A stretch of 64,000 nucleotides of DNA from Datnioides undecimradiatus (taxonomy: Eukaryota > Chordata > Actinopteri > Lobotiformes > Datnioididae), in assembly GCA_008933995.1 (NCBI GenBank), contig WARS01000012.1:7511001-7575000 (forward strand), read 5' to 3'. Positions 22,910-34,600 of the stretch are shown here, one piece after another; within the stretch, counting starts at the first letter, position 1; the number at the start of each line of letters is the position of its first letter. Made by a program: the position numbers and the translations under genes. The notes beneath the pieces are model-generated. The model searched no databases. It was given only the letters and a program-made list of their open reading frames with translations, and was not told the DNA's origin.

Positions 22910-25900
22910 TCCAGGCTTTGAATCGCTGTGTTTGCGACCAGGAGTGCTCGTGTGAGTCGGAAGACTTCAGCAGAGAGAGCGAGTGACGGGGGTAATCAGA
23001 GGTTAATTTGACCTGAACGTAGCTGATTGTGCGCTTGTTTTGAAACCACGAGTGTCCTCTTCTGTGTCTATGGGAGATCACTGATGAAATGACTCCAAGT
23101 TGTCTGTTAAGAGTGCGCTCGCAGCTGGTGTGTGACGTGATATTTCATTGCAGCGATGACACTTAAGACATCAAATCAGGCAACCCATGAGTTGAAGTTA
23201 AAAAAAACAAAACAAAACATAATGATAACATATTTTTGTAAAGGTCATTGTACAACCCCCCTTCCTGTGAACAGTGCTGGTTACTACTTTTTAAGGAAAA
23301 GGAGGATAAAAGGGAGGATTTGTTTTAAATACTTGAGTCCTAAGTGGTCTTTTGACTTGTTCATGTTTCTGTGGAAGTGGCCCTTTTTAAATTTAGAAAT
23401 TTCAACAACCATGCTTTTGATTTTTGCAGGAAGCTCTTATCAGTTCATTGACTTTTCCTTCATCACATTCTCAACGGCACTATGGTGTTTTAACTTTATA
23501 ACAATGTAGTATTTGCTTAGCTCACAATTTATTCTTCAAAACAGTCAACTTCCTGCTTTTTCCTGCTGCATGCTGTCACAGTCCATTCTTAGACTCTAGT
23601 CGCTCAAGGGCCTGATTGTCTTTTTAAATGTGAATGTCTTTAGCTAACTTGTGATGAGTGTCTGTAACCACTTTTGGATGCTTACTTCAAAGCAAAATGT
23701 TTACATTTTGATTTTAAAATTTCGAAGAGGGGATGGGAGAGACTGGTCTTGAAGTAATTTCTTGAGTGTTTGTTTTGGTAAACGCAAGATTGCTCAGTGT
23801 TATGCTATTTTATGTTTCACTTGGTTTTTTTTTTATTATTTTTAGTGGCTCAGAAACCTCTACTGTTATATTTTGTTTCCTCTCTCTTTATTCAAGGGTG
23901 CGGCCTTTGAATTTGAGGGCATGACTCATTGATTTCACTTTGAGATCTTGTTTGATGCAATCTAGTGAAATGCAGAACTGGGTTCTTCTGCTCTCATCTT
24001 CCAAGGGTTTATTATATGAAAACACGTCCGCATTAACTGGTCATCGCTGCAAGTGCTTTTCTATTGGCTGACACTAAAGTCTGAGTGCACAGAAGCAGCC
24101 TGAGTGCGAGCGGAGCTGTATCTGGAGCACAGGAAATCTGTGCAAACATCGTGTCTTGAGTGCAAGCACACAGTCTGAGCAGACGTAGAGCAAATCTGAA
24201 CCGCTTGAGCGGCGGCTATTTGAGGGTTTGGAGGGTTTAGAGGGACAGCATTAGAAAAGGCTGCACATGAAATCAATTAGTCATGCACTTGCATTGAAAG
24301 GCCACTCTTTGAAGGGAAAAAGACCCATGTACTGTGCCTTTTTACTTGTCTGTTCCTCATTAATTAGAGGGAAAGTACAGCCATCTCTGCTGCAGCCATA
24401 AATGTAAATACAGTGGGTATTTTAGTATTCTCAGGGGGGGACAAGTCACTGCCAATCAGAAATATAACTTATTGTAGAGATATAGAAACTTGCCAGGGTC
24501 AGAGCAAAAATTTACCTTTTTTGATTGGTCGAGTCAGTTTGATTTCGCTTTCAGTCAAACTTATTTTAAAAAGAAACTGCCAATACGAAAAAGAAAATGC
24601 CAATACGAAGTGCCATGAAATGTTATAAATAAGCTTGGATATGCACCACTGATGTGCCACTTGCCTTTTAATATTGCCATTCTCATCTGCGTTGCACTGA
24701 AATTCAGTGTGTTTGCTTTAACTGCCTTGGTCAGGTGTTTTTAGGCTGTGGCACCATTTTCTTTAGCACTAATCTTCTATTGACACCATTAATACACATC
24801 TGTCAAGCAAAATTAACCACATAAATCAGATTCTTTTTCCAGCTTGGTCAACTATTTGAAATCTAGAAAAACTAGATGGGAAAACCTGCCAAATCGTGCA
24901 AATTATGACCTTTTTTAATCTTTCATAGTGATCAATCATGATGCCCTCTACAGATGATGTACTGTTTGTCAAAATGTCAAAATGTTTAGGTTTTATTTGA
25001 AATGGTACATGTAGAGGGTTTTCAACAAAAAGGGGAACAAGATATTTGCAGATCACAGCCCAAAAGCCATACTGGTATGCAAAAGTGTTTACTCTTGCAT
25101 AAAATGTGAGAAAATCTTCCACCTAAAGAAACTGCGCAATGCAGAAAACAGCTGAACACAATTTGATGTAGCACTTTTGCTCAGCGCATTAGTTTAACAT
25201 GAGAATCAATATACTATATATAATGCACACTGACAACAATCATAAGAAGTGGACAAAAATTAGGTTTGAAAGAATAATCGCAGTTGCGTATTGACAGATC
25301 AGGAGCAGCTGCATTCAGAGCTAAAACAATTATAAGAGACAAAAATCTTCATGGTCTACAGCAGAAGAGGTCACAGAACACATTGGAAAGAAAACTTTGA
25401 AATCATTTACAAATCATTTGCATCTCAAGGTCATGATTTAAAAGTGTATTTTTCCCTATTTTCCCTCCGATGTCATGCACATGTAACAGGTTTGAAATAA
25501 AGTACTTCCACAAATGTGCGATTAAGTTTCACAGTTGTTTTTCAACCTGTTGTTTCCTCGCTCTGCCACCACTCTCTGTTTGATATTCATCCCCGCAGTT
25601 AATTCTCAAATATCTAATTATTATAATTTCCAGCCAGTCACTCCCCACTGTTCCCTGAGAGCAGATGTTCCTATGTTCCTGGATCTGTTTGGTCGGGTAC
25701 GAACAGAGCTGAGTGCAACACTCCGATATGTCATCTTTGTGCTGAGCAGTACCTACCTATTACGTGTAATACTATATGTTTGAGATGAGTAGCAAACTTG
25801 TGTGCTTATGGCTTCCTGCCAGTGGTGATTTAGAGAATCCCATGTTCAGTTTTGATGGTAAAAAAACACTTGATTAGTTTATCATCGACGTGCAGGAGCA

Positions 25901-26350
25901 CTTGCACTTGCTGATGCACGTGGGACCTGAAATTCTTTGTGCATGCGTCTGACAAGCTTTAACAGCAGTAATCATGTGGTATCTCTCATTGCAGCTCTCC
26001 TCTGTGGTTCACCATCAACTGCATAGTTGAGCAGTAGTCGATGCATGGTTAAACTTTCAGGCCTTGGGCGATGTCACATTGAGAGAACAACTACAAACAA
26101 ATGGGTTTTTTTTTCTTTCTGTCTTCTTGTCACTGTTCAACCTGCTAACCGCAGCACAGGAAGACAGATTAGACAGACAGGAAGGAGCTGCAGCATGAAA
26201 CTGTGTCTCCCGCACGTCAAGATGAAGCTGCTGCGCGTTTGTTTCACTTAATCCGCTCGATGGTCTTCAAATAGGTTTTGCTCCGTAGAAAGTCCTTCAC
26301 TTTACACTCAAACATGCCCTCCGACTGCTTTCGAGAGAATTATGGCGACT
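22910..26350. other. LTD gene 3' UTR and intergenic region before nlrc3
   Basis: No coding exon is recognised. The first canonical AATAAA I noticed after the stop is at about 25496, which would imply a long 3' UTR; a non-canonical signal nearer the stop is equally possible. A 98-codon minus-strand open frame (24826-25122) has no recognisable domain. Confidence 0.45.
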
Positions 26351-26351
26351 C

Positions 26352-26422
26352 TATATAAAACATCTTTGTGGGCAGCGTTTTACATCCTTTGACACCTTCC
26401 GGGAACTTCCACCAAGCCCACA
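26352..26422 (+). promoter_or_regulatory. nlrc3: Candidate nlrc3 promoter (TATA box) and non-coding first exon
   Basis: A TATA box (tatataaa, 26352-26359) is followed about 60 bases later by a strong donor (aca|gtgagt at 26423). Transcription starting about 30 bases past the TATA box would make an ATG-free leader exon of about 40 nt. It would splice to the acceptor at 28515, ahead of the first coding exon. A GGGAACTTCC decamer (26401-26410) fits the NF-kB consensus GGGRNNYYCC, but such a match is expected several times by chance in 64 kb. No transcript evidence is available here. Confidence 0.35.
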
Positions 26423-28515
26423 GTGAGTAACCTACATGTGTACTGCACACTATACTGCGATACCCAAACTTCACAGCTATGGAAGGTTTTAACCTTTACT
26501 CCAGCTTTATGGCTTTAAGCCTGTATCTGTTCCAGGCTGTTAAATGTGTTGTAAAATAAGGATTTTTAACAGATTTTTAACTTTCACCCATTTTGCAAAA
26601 AAGCTACAATACATTTCTGACCTCAGAATTAACATGTTTAATTTAATGTGCAACTGCTATGTTTGTGTTTTTCTTTGTACAGTTTATTACTGGTGTGTTT
26701 GCATCATGCAAATGATACTGCTAAGCATGTTTTTGCTTGTTACTGATGATGATAATTATTGTGCAATTTTGTTGACTTGTCCTTCTGCAATTACTGGGTA
26801 TTTTCCAGTGTAACGCGGTAGCGGCAGTTTGACATTCTTCCAAAAACATTGCTTTGATATCATTAGTATGTTATTAAAAGGTCTGGCCATTAAGATAATC
26901 TGTCATCAACTTCAGACCGGATGCTGGCAAGCTGTGTCAGTCTGAGGTGTGGGTTTTTGAATCGGCTTCCCTTTAAGAGAACTTACGTTATCAGTAATAA
27001 ACCACACAGGAAGGCATTTTCCATTTCACATTTGTCTCACAGAAACCTCAAACACAATTTAAAGTAATGTTCGCTGTACTTTCATTGCATTTTCTGTTAA
27101 TATTGGTGATGCTAAACCAAACTAATGTATGAAAAAGTGGTTCGTGAAAGATAAAAATTATATGTGGAGAAAGATGCAAGAAATTCTAGTAAAATCAAGC
27201 TGCATGTGTGTTTGTTAATAGCTAAAGAAAGTGCACAACGTTTTCAAGAGTCTGTTTGCATGAACTAAATACAGCATCACTGTCAGCCTGAAGAAAGTGA
27301 AACAAACTTTATGACAGAGAAAGTCTGTGGAGGTCATTTATGGTATTTTAATTAAAGCTGGGAATAAACTGAAAACAAGTAGAAGCTCCTCAAAGTTGAG
27401 ATGTAATGAAAAATTCTTTATTTATAACCTGTCTAGATCACATCGTCATACTGTGCAACTATTTGACAATTTATGCAAAAAAAAAATACAAAACAAAGAT
27501 ATTTCTGTCAAAATTCTGTTTCTTCCTGTAAAACAAAATACAACTTGTGCCTCTGTAAGGCTGAACAAAACAGTAATGAGAGAGAGTGTTTTTAGCTTAA
27601 GTAATGTGAAATATATATAAGCTGAACTAAATATGTATTTGTGAATTCAATTGTGAACAGTGATTTAAATTAAATTGTTCATGTGTGATTGGATTGCTCC
27701 AAAGTTGGTGTAGCTCAGAGAGTTCAGTGTGATGCAGGGTTAGGGGGAATTCAAGAGATGTAGATGATTGCTCGCGTTCTTTCACTCGAGGAAGATCAGA
27801 TCCAACCTCAATAACACTCTTCAGACATGTAAACAAAGTGAGGAGGAAAGGCAGGGGCTTGTTTTTAACATACATTTTCCACACATATTTACCTTAAAGT
27901 AATACATTAAACTCGAAAAATGTCAGTTTCTTTTCATTGTGTCTTTAAAATTTTATAGGTAAAACCTGGATGAGGGACAAAGTTGCATTAATTACAACAT
28001 GAAAACAATGTTGCTCCTCCTTTTGGTCTGTTTCCTGATAATCATTTTTTTTCTTTAATTTGTCTGTAAAAGTCTTTGTCTGGAATGTAAAGCTGTGTGT
28101 CATCTACGTAACAACATAAAACAGATGCCATGTCTAATAAAGGAGCCTAATTGCAATGCAGTGTATTGCAGTGTATGCATGGTAATGCGTGCAAATTAAT
28201 ATAGATTCTCACTGCAGAAAGATAAAAAGCCATCTGGTTATCAAATCTGCCTCACAGAAATTCACATCATAGCTTAAATAATCAGTGGCAGCCATAGAAC
28301 AAATTGCTGTTTTGATCATTAAGCTTATTTCAGAACTACTAAATTAGTAATGCATTACTATTTTAGTATTTCTGAAATATAACATAATACATTTTATAGT
28401 AAACACAAATTCGGAGAATCAATTAGACAATTGAAGACATTTTTTTGAAGACTTTGAACCTTTCATGCTCACCTCTGCACATTTTAAGTAAGTAATGGTA
28501 TTCTCTATTGTGTAG

Positions 28516-28684
28516 TCAAAAACGGGAACGTCTGAGGGTGGAAAATTCTCAAACTTTCTCATGGAGAGGAAAACACATTATGATTCTATCCTGGACAGAA
28601 GCAAACGCATCATGTGGCAGGACGACTGCTATGTGGATCTTCAGTCTACGTCCTGCTCTGTCTCTTCACAGGCAGAAACAGAAG
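28516..28684 (+). CDS. nlrc3: nlrc3 first coding exon (41-residue leader)
   Basis: The acceptor tgtag ends at 28515, and an in-frame stop overlaps it (TAG, 28513-28515). The frame is open across the exon, with the first ATG at 28561 (28516-28560 is taken as 5' UTR). It encodes MERKTHYDSILDRSK and further polar residues through SQAETE, ending in phase 1 at gtaagg (28685). I recognise no domain in these 41 residues. If a coding exon lies further upstream, the true start would be earlier. Confidence 0.65.
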
Positions 28685-31600
28685 GTAAGGGTTTCTTTAA
28701 TACATTCATCTTGTCACTCATGCACTGCTTGCTATGGAGCAGTTAATGTCAGAAGCTGCTTTCCTCAATCTACCTTTTAATCCCTTTTAATTAATTTTGA
28801 GCAAGCAAAGATGTAGGGCTACACTCCTGCATATAACGTGGTAATAGTAAATGGTAAAGACCTCTAGGTTTGGTCCTGACAGTGAGATGAGGACAAATAA
28901 TGGTAACCCCCCCCAAAACTAGTTAGTAAATGGAAATTTATCAGGGATGTTAACATTTAGAATAGCACCATCAAAGGGAATTAGCATAAAGTCATAAAGA
29001 TACTTACTGTACTTTCATTTACAACAGAACCAGAGTGATACTGAACATGACATTTATCAGTAAACTGTTCTCCAGCTGTTAATAATCAAAATGGGATGAA
29101 CTACTGATCCTTGTTGGTTGATGTTTGTGATTCAAGTCTTTGAAATGTGATGTGGGAAAAAATTGCTTTCAATTGTACTAGAGTAGAACCCTTTCAGACG
29201 AAAAAGAAAGAGACTATCAAATCAAAATAGAGCTTGTTATCAATTTTTTCAAAGACAGCTGATATTTAAATGTGTGATTGGATGGCCTTTCAATGTGGTT
29301 GCCTAGTTTTATTTATTTTTATTTTTTTTATGTTTCATGCTTCAAAGAGTTAAATTACAGCTGTGTTCATGTACTGAACCTCTTGTGATGGTCCGCTTGC
29401 ACTGAATGAAATGTACTTCATACACTTAGATATCATTTTTAGAGTAAGAATGGCAGTAGTTACACAAAGTGTATGTCTTTCAATTATATAGTCAAGTCAA
29501 TTGTTTGTGACCGTTGCCTGGTTACTGAGATCACAAACTAGGACATACCAGTTACCACGTCTGCTCGCCAGTTTCCGGGGGGAAACCCTGATAGCATAAT
29601 ATTCAGCTATAGCTTACAGGTGATGGAAATTACTTTCATCTTTCTCAAGAATTAAGAACCAGAAAATGCCAGAGCTGCTTGTAAGACTCTTATGTAAACA
29701 CTTAGCTAGGCATCTGCTAGGCTGAATGCTAAGGAGATTTTAGGGCCAGTGAAATCAGCATAGACAAAATAAGTGTGAGCAGATGCTCCCTTTTACAGGT
29801 TTGTACAGCTTTAGATTTAAGAATCTGTATCTGTGTCTGATTTCAGTTGGGTTAGAAGTAAAGCGTGTAGATGACCATCCAGTGAATCATTTATTACCAG
29901 AAAGTTTTCTAATCTTTCCTAATTTTTGCTCCTGATATGTTTGCATGTGCATGTTCTAACATTGTTATGACTAAAATTGTACTGTTAAATGAATAAGACA
30001 AGTCTGGGACGTTTGGGGTAAGGCTGTCACCATATGTTTCACAAGAACTGATGGTAATTGCTGCAGAAAGCTTAAAGCAAGCTGGAACTGATGATCTATC
30101 CTTTAAATTAAATTTAGATTTCTAACAGTGATGAAACTGGCTTTCGGGGATTGGAAAAAGACTGTAGCAAAACCCTGAGTTCTCCTTCTTTAAGTTAATG
30201 TATTTAATTGGTTGTTGCACAGTATGTTACTTCATTCTCAGTTACTCCTGAGTAAAATGTGGATTAAAGCACACAATTGTAGTTTACTATATACAACAAA
30301 AAATTCTCACAATAGTAATTATTCACAAAACACAATTATTGACAATAATATTTGACATGTACTGCACGGATTGTAGATTAGTGTTTGCTGTTGTCTGAAT
30401 GTTTGCAGAGATGAGAATCTGTGTGCTCTTCTTGACAAGATTATGAGCATGGCAAGCATTATGGATTGTTGTTATCCATTACAAACACAGCAGCATTAGG
30501 AATCATTTTCTCCATGAGGCTCCTTACATCCTTTCTGAAGATAAATGGGGAATTAATGCTATTGTTGTGGCTGCTGCAAGGATATTGGATATGAATTTAG
30601 CAGGTTAAACTAAGAGCTAGTGGTTCTGTGAGGCTGTGTGAAGGGGCTTTGAGCTAACACATAGCACACACATCACAACAAATGCTGACACACTGATTTT
30701 CCTTTAGCTAATTATAAGGCTAACATTTGCTAGGTAGCACTAATCAAAAAGTACAGCTGAGGATGATATTTTAGTTCTACATATTTTAGTTCTATATTTT
30801 ATTTATATTTTCTATATTTTATCTTGTTATTATTTTTTGTTTCCTTCTTTACATTACTCAGTGTTATGTCATCTGTTGTTATTTGCTGCCGTAACAACAC
30901 AATTTCCTTCAGGGGATTAATTAAGTACTTCTATTCTATTCTGTTCTATTCTGTTCTATTCTATTCTATTCTATCATCACAGTGGTAACCGCCATCTAAA
31001 GTTTAATAAACTCCTTAATAAACTTAATTTCAGTGTGTAACCCACAGCTGTTGTGACTTCAGTGTTAAAATCTCCCCTGAAGCAATCTAGTCTAGCTTGC
31101 TCACAGCTAAACAATTACAGACCCATTTCTGACCTTTCCTTGATAAACTCCCAGAGAAAATTATTTTTAATCATCTACTTGTTCCTCTAATCACCAATGG
31201 CATTTTAGAAATGCGCCAATTTGGTTATCAGCAAAACCAGAGCACAGAGACAGTCCTCCTGCAAGATGTGAACAACCTGAGAAAACACTATGGATGAAAA
31301 CAATGTGGCTGTCCTCCTTTTCTTAGCCATCAGCACAGCTTTCAGAAGAATTACCTGTGAAATTCTAATTGAAAGCCTTAAGAAATACATCTTTCTGACC
31401 ATGTATTAGTTTTCAGTCGTCTTTAACTGACAGTTTTTTACCAGACTTGTACTGAACATGGTACTCATAAGGAAGTATACTCAGCCCAATTTTGTTCTCA
31501 TTTTATGAGTGTTTCTATGCTACCACTCAAACATATTAACCATTAACTTGTCAAATACCATTTCTATGCTGATGATACAATATTGTACATCTCTGTCTCA

Positions 31601-34600
31601 CCAAATGACCCCAATGCACTGCATGCTCCCATTGCCTGTAATCCTGACATCAATGCGTGGATAATTAAACACAGATTAAAGCTAAATGAGGAAAAACATT
31701 ACATTCAAAGCAGCAGAAACCAAACTACACTGGATGCTTACTGGACTATAAAACAGAATAAAAATAGTATCATAAACCTGGGAGTGATTTTCAAGTGAGT
31801 TTTAAATTTGAATTTTCATTATAATGTTATTGAAGCCTTATAGCTAAAGGAATATCACCAAAGTAAGAGGTTGTTTTTTTTAAAACTCAGAGCTAGTGCT
31901 GCTGGTAGCTATATTTACTTTTTATCAGATTACCTTGAAAGTCTGTAAAAAAAAAAAAAAAAGAAGTTTAGATAGCAGACAGAGTCCTGCCTGAAACAAG
32001 GGAAATGTTCAAATTACCGCACTACTGAAAACATTATATGGCTACCTGAATTTTTTGCCAATGTCTTTTACTTGTGCGTTAATCTTCTAAAGTTTTAACT
32101 TAATTTACTATGTTCTTTCCTTCAGCAGAGATCTTCAGCTATCACTAACGTCCTCCACTGGTTTTCTTCTTAATATTTAATATGTAACTCATAAAAGTGT
32201 GAGTGAAGCTGTTATTCCCCCAAACTGTGGAACTTAAAAGTCTCTCTGTATTTTCAAAGAGAAATTTAAGACCCATGTTTTATAATGTAGCTTTCAGTTT
32301 GGAGTAATGATATAGCCTTAGATTTTTTCTAAGGTTGTTAAAGGTTGCAATGTTTTTAGTCTTGAAAATTAAAAATAAATTAAAGTGGGAGTGGAGTTGA
32401 GCTTTATGGTGGCACTACAATAAAAGTCAGAGGATCAACAAAGTCAGTCTGATTCTTCATAGACCATGAATAACTCTTATCACATTTTGTGCTGATACAT
32501 AGAGTAGTGGAAAGATTTGCACAGATAATGTCCGTGTGTTCTGTATGCTCTTCTTGAGGCTTTTCCTTGTGTTTCTTAGGGAGTTTTGCTTTATCCAAAT
32601 GAAAGGTCAAAGGGCAGATTGTGTCATAGGCTGTGTAGAAACGAATTTGCCAATCATAATTTGTAAAAACTATTTTAAGATATTTGTATATTGTGTTGTA
32701 CCTATTTTATATTTACATTGCTTTGGATAAAAGCATCAGCAAAATGACATTGTAGAATTGTAGAATTTCAGTCTGGACAAAGTTGCGGTCTCACCGACCA
32801 ATCACACAGACAGACATTATCATCACAGGGAGGAATAGGATTTCTGTGTGTGTGTGTGCGTGTGTGGTTGTGGCACTGTTAGTGTCACAGGGCATTTTAT
32901 GGAAGGAAAACAGAAATAAAAAAACAAGAACAGACTGTTATTCATAACTACAGGTATTGTGAAACATAAAGAAAAAGTACAAATTAGAAAAACAGACAAT
33001 ATATGTATATGAACTTAATTTCATATTTATTGTACTATGGACAACCCTGCCCCCATGAACTGTGTCCTTAGTAGAGTCTGAATGAATGAATGGATTGATG
33101 AATGAGACAACTGACTTTGAATAAATATGGTTCTGTGAAACAACAGGAGGTAATATGAAGCCTCAGGCTATAACATGTTCTATTGCAAAAATTATTTTTG
33201 TCTGGTACACATAATACGAGTGACTGGTGTCTATACTATACATTCTGTTCATTAAAAAAGATTGTTCTAGTTGATGAAATTGTCACTTTATAGTCTCATT
33301 AATGACCTATATTTCTTCCTTTCTTTTCCTTTTAATGTTGATTTAGATCTTGGCTGGATCCAAAAGCATCAAGACCAGATGCTCCGCTTCATTACAGCCC
33401 CCTTCCTGGAGGAGATATTATCTTACCTGAGAAAGGTGGATGTGCTGAGCTCAGCTGAGGAGACCAAGATCAAGGAAGTGGGACGGCTGCAGGACCAAAT
33501 TACCATGCTCACAAGTATTGTCAGTGGCAAAGACACTCAAGGGTCAGATGTCCTGCGGGGCTTCATAGAGAGTTCAGATTCTCAAGTGGCCCAGTTCATC
33601 AGAAACCATGGTAAGGAGCTTGAAATAGGGTTTGATATCTGTGTCGCTCAAGAGAAAGGAAAGTAAGGAAAAAACTAATAGTAGCTCAGGTGGTCCAGCA
33701 GATCAGTAATAGCCGATATAGTTGTTTGATTCCTGAAATCTCTTAAAAGCATGTCAAAGTGCCATTGACCCAAGAGCCCCAAATTGCCCCTCATGGGTTT
33801 TTCAGTTGAGATGTAATGCACTGGAAAGCACTTTGCACCACTCAGGATAAAAAGCACCACATAAACGCAATCAATTTCCTGTTTCGACTTTTTGATAATA
33901 AAAATTTACTTTCACTAACAGTAATCTGAGCCAATTTCTTTTTCTGCAGATTCCATGGTGAAGGAGCACAAAGAGGTGCTGTTACGTCAGTATGAGCAGT
34001 ACAGAGACAGAGATTCAGTCAGCTGCCCCAAACTGAACATCTCCTCAAGAACTTTACTTCTGGTTGATGGACTTTCAGACCTCCAACAAAAGGAACATGA
34101 CTTAATGCAGGTGGGGGTAACTCGAGGGAGGAAGAGAAATCATCTCAGACAGCTTGTGCTGCCTAAACTCTTGGAGCCCCTGACTCGGGTCAGTTTACCT
34201 CCCAGGGTCTCCCTCACAGTTGGCGTGGCTGGTATTGGCAAGACAACCTGGGTCCGACACTTCATTAGACAGTGGAGCCAAGGGGCCATCTGTACAGATG
34301 TAAGCTTTGTCTTGCCCTTTACTTTTTGCGAGCTGAACTCATTGGAGAAGCTTTCTGCTGAAAAGCTTGTGAAAATGGCTTATCCTCATTTAACTGACCC
34401 CAGTCTGGTCCTGAGCAGCCAGTGTCGCACACTGCTTATCCTTGACGGGTTGGATGAATTCCGCTGCACCTTAAATTTCTCAGATGCAGCTCCTTGCAAT
34501 GACCCAAAGAAAGAAGTGTCCATTGATGACCTAGTTACAAACATCATCCAGGGAAATCTGCTTCCTGACGTAGCAGTATGGGTGACTTCCAGGCCAGGAG

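Larger units (their letters stand above)
28686..33346 (+). other. nlrc3: Large intron of nlrc3
   Basis: A 4.7-kb intron, most of it AT-rich. It holds an R1 repeat (30648-30775), a TTCTA/TTCTG pentanucleotide microsatellite (30930-30974), a decayed LINE with a recognisable reverse-transcriptase motif (31090-32300) and a nested repeat structure (32400-32830). Confidence 0.7.

Noticed and set aside
24826-25122. A 98-codon minus-strand open frame.
   Set aside because: No family resemblance and no partner exons; AT-rich intergenic DNA gives such frames by chance. It could be part of an unknown repeat.
33271-33346. Using the ATG at 33271 as the nlrc3 start.
   Set aside because: The 25 codons before 33347 are hydrophobic intron-like sequence with a polypyrimidine tract and AG at the exon border; the upstream exon 28516-28684 joins in phase.
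33682-33735. A functional tRNA gene.
   Set aside because: A and B boxes are present, but the acceptor stem and anticodon arm do not fold convincingly and the sequence continues into a SINE body.
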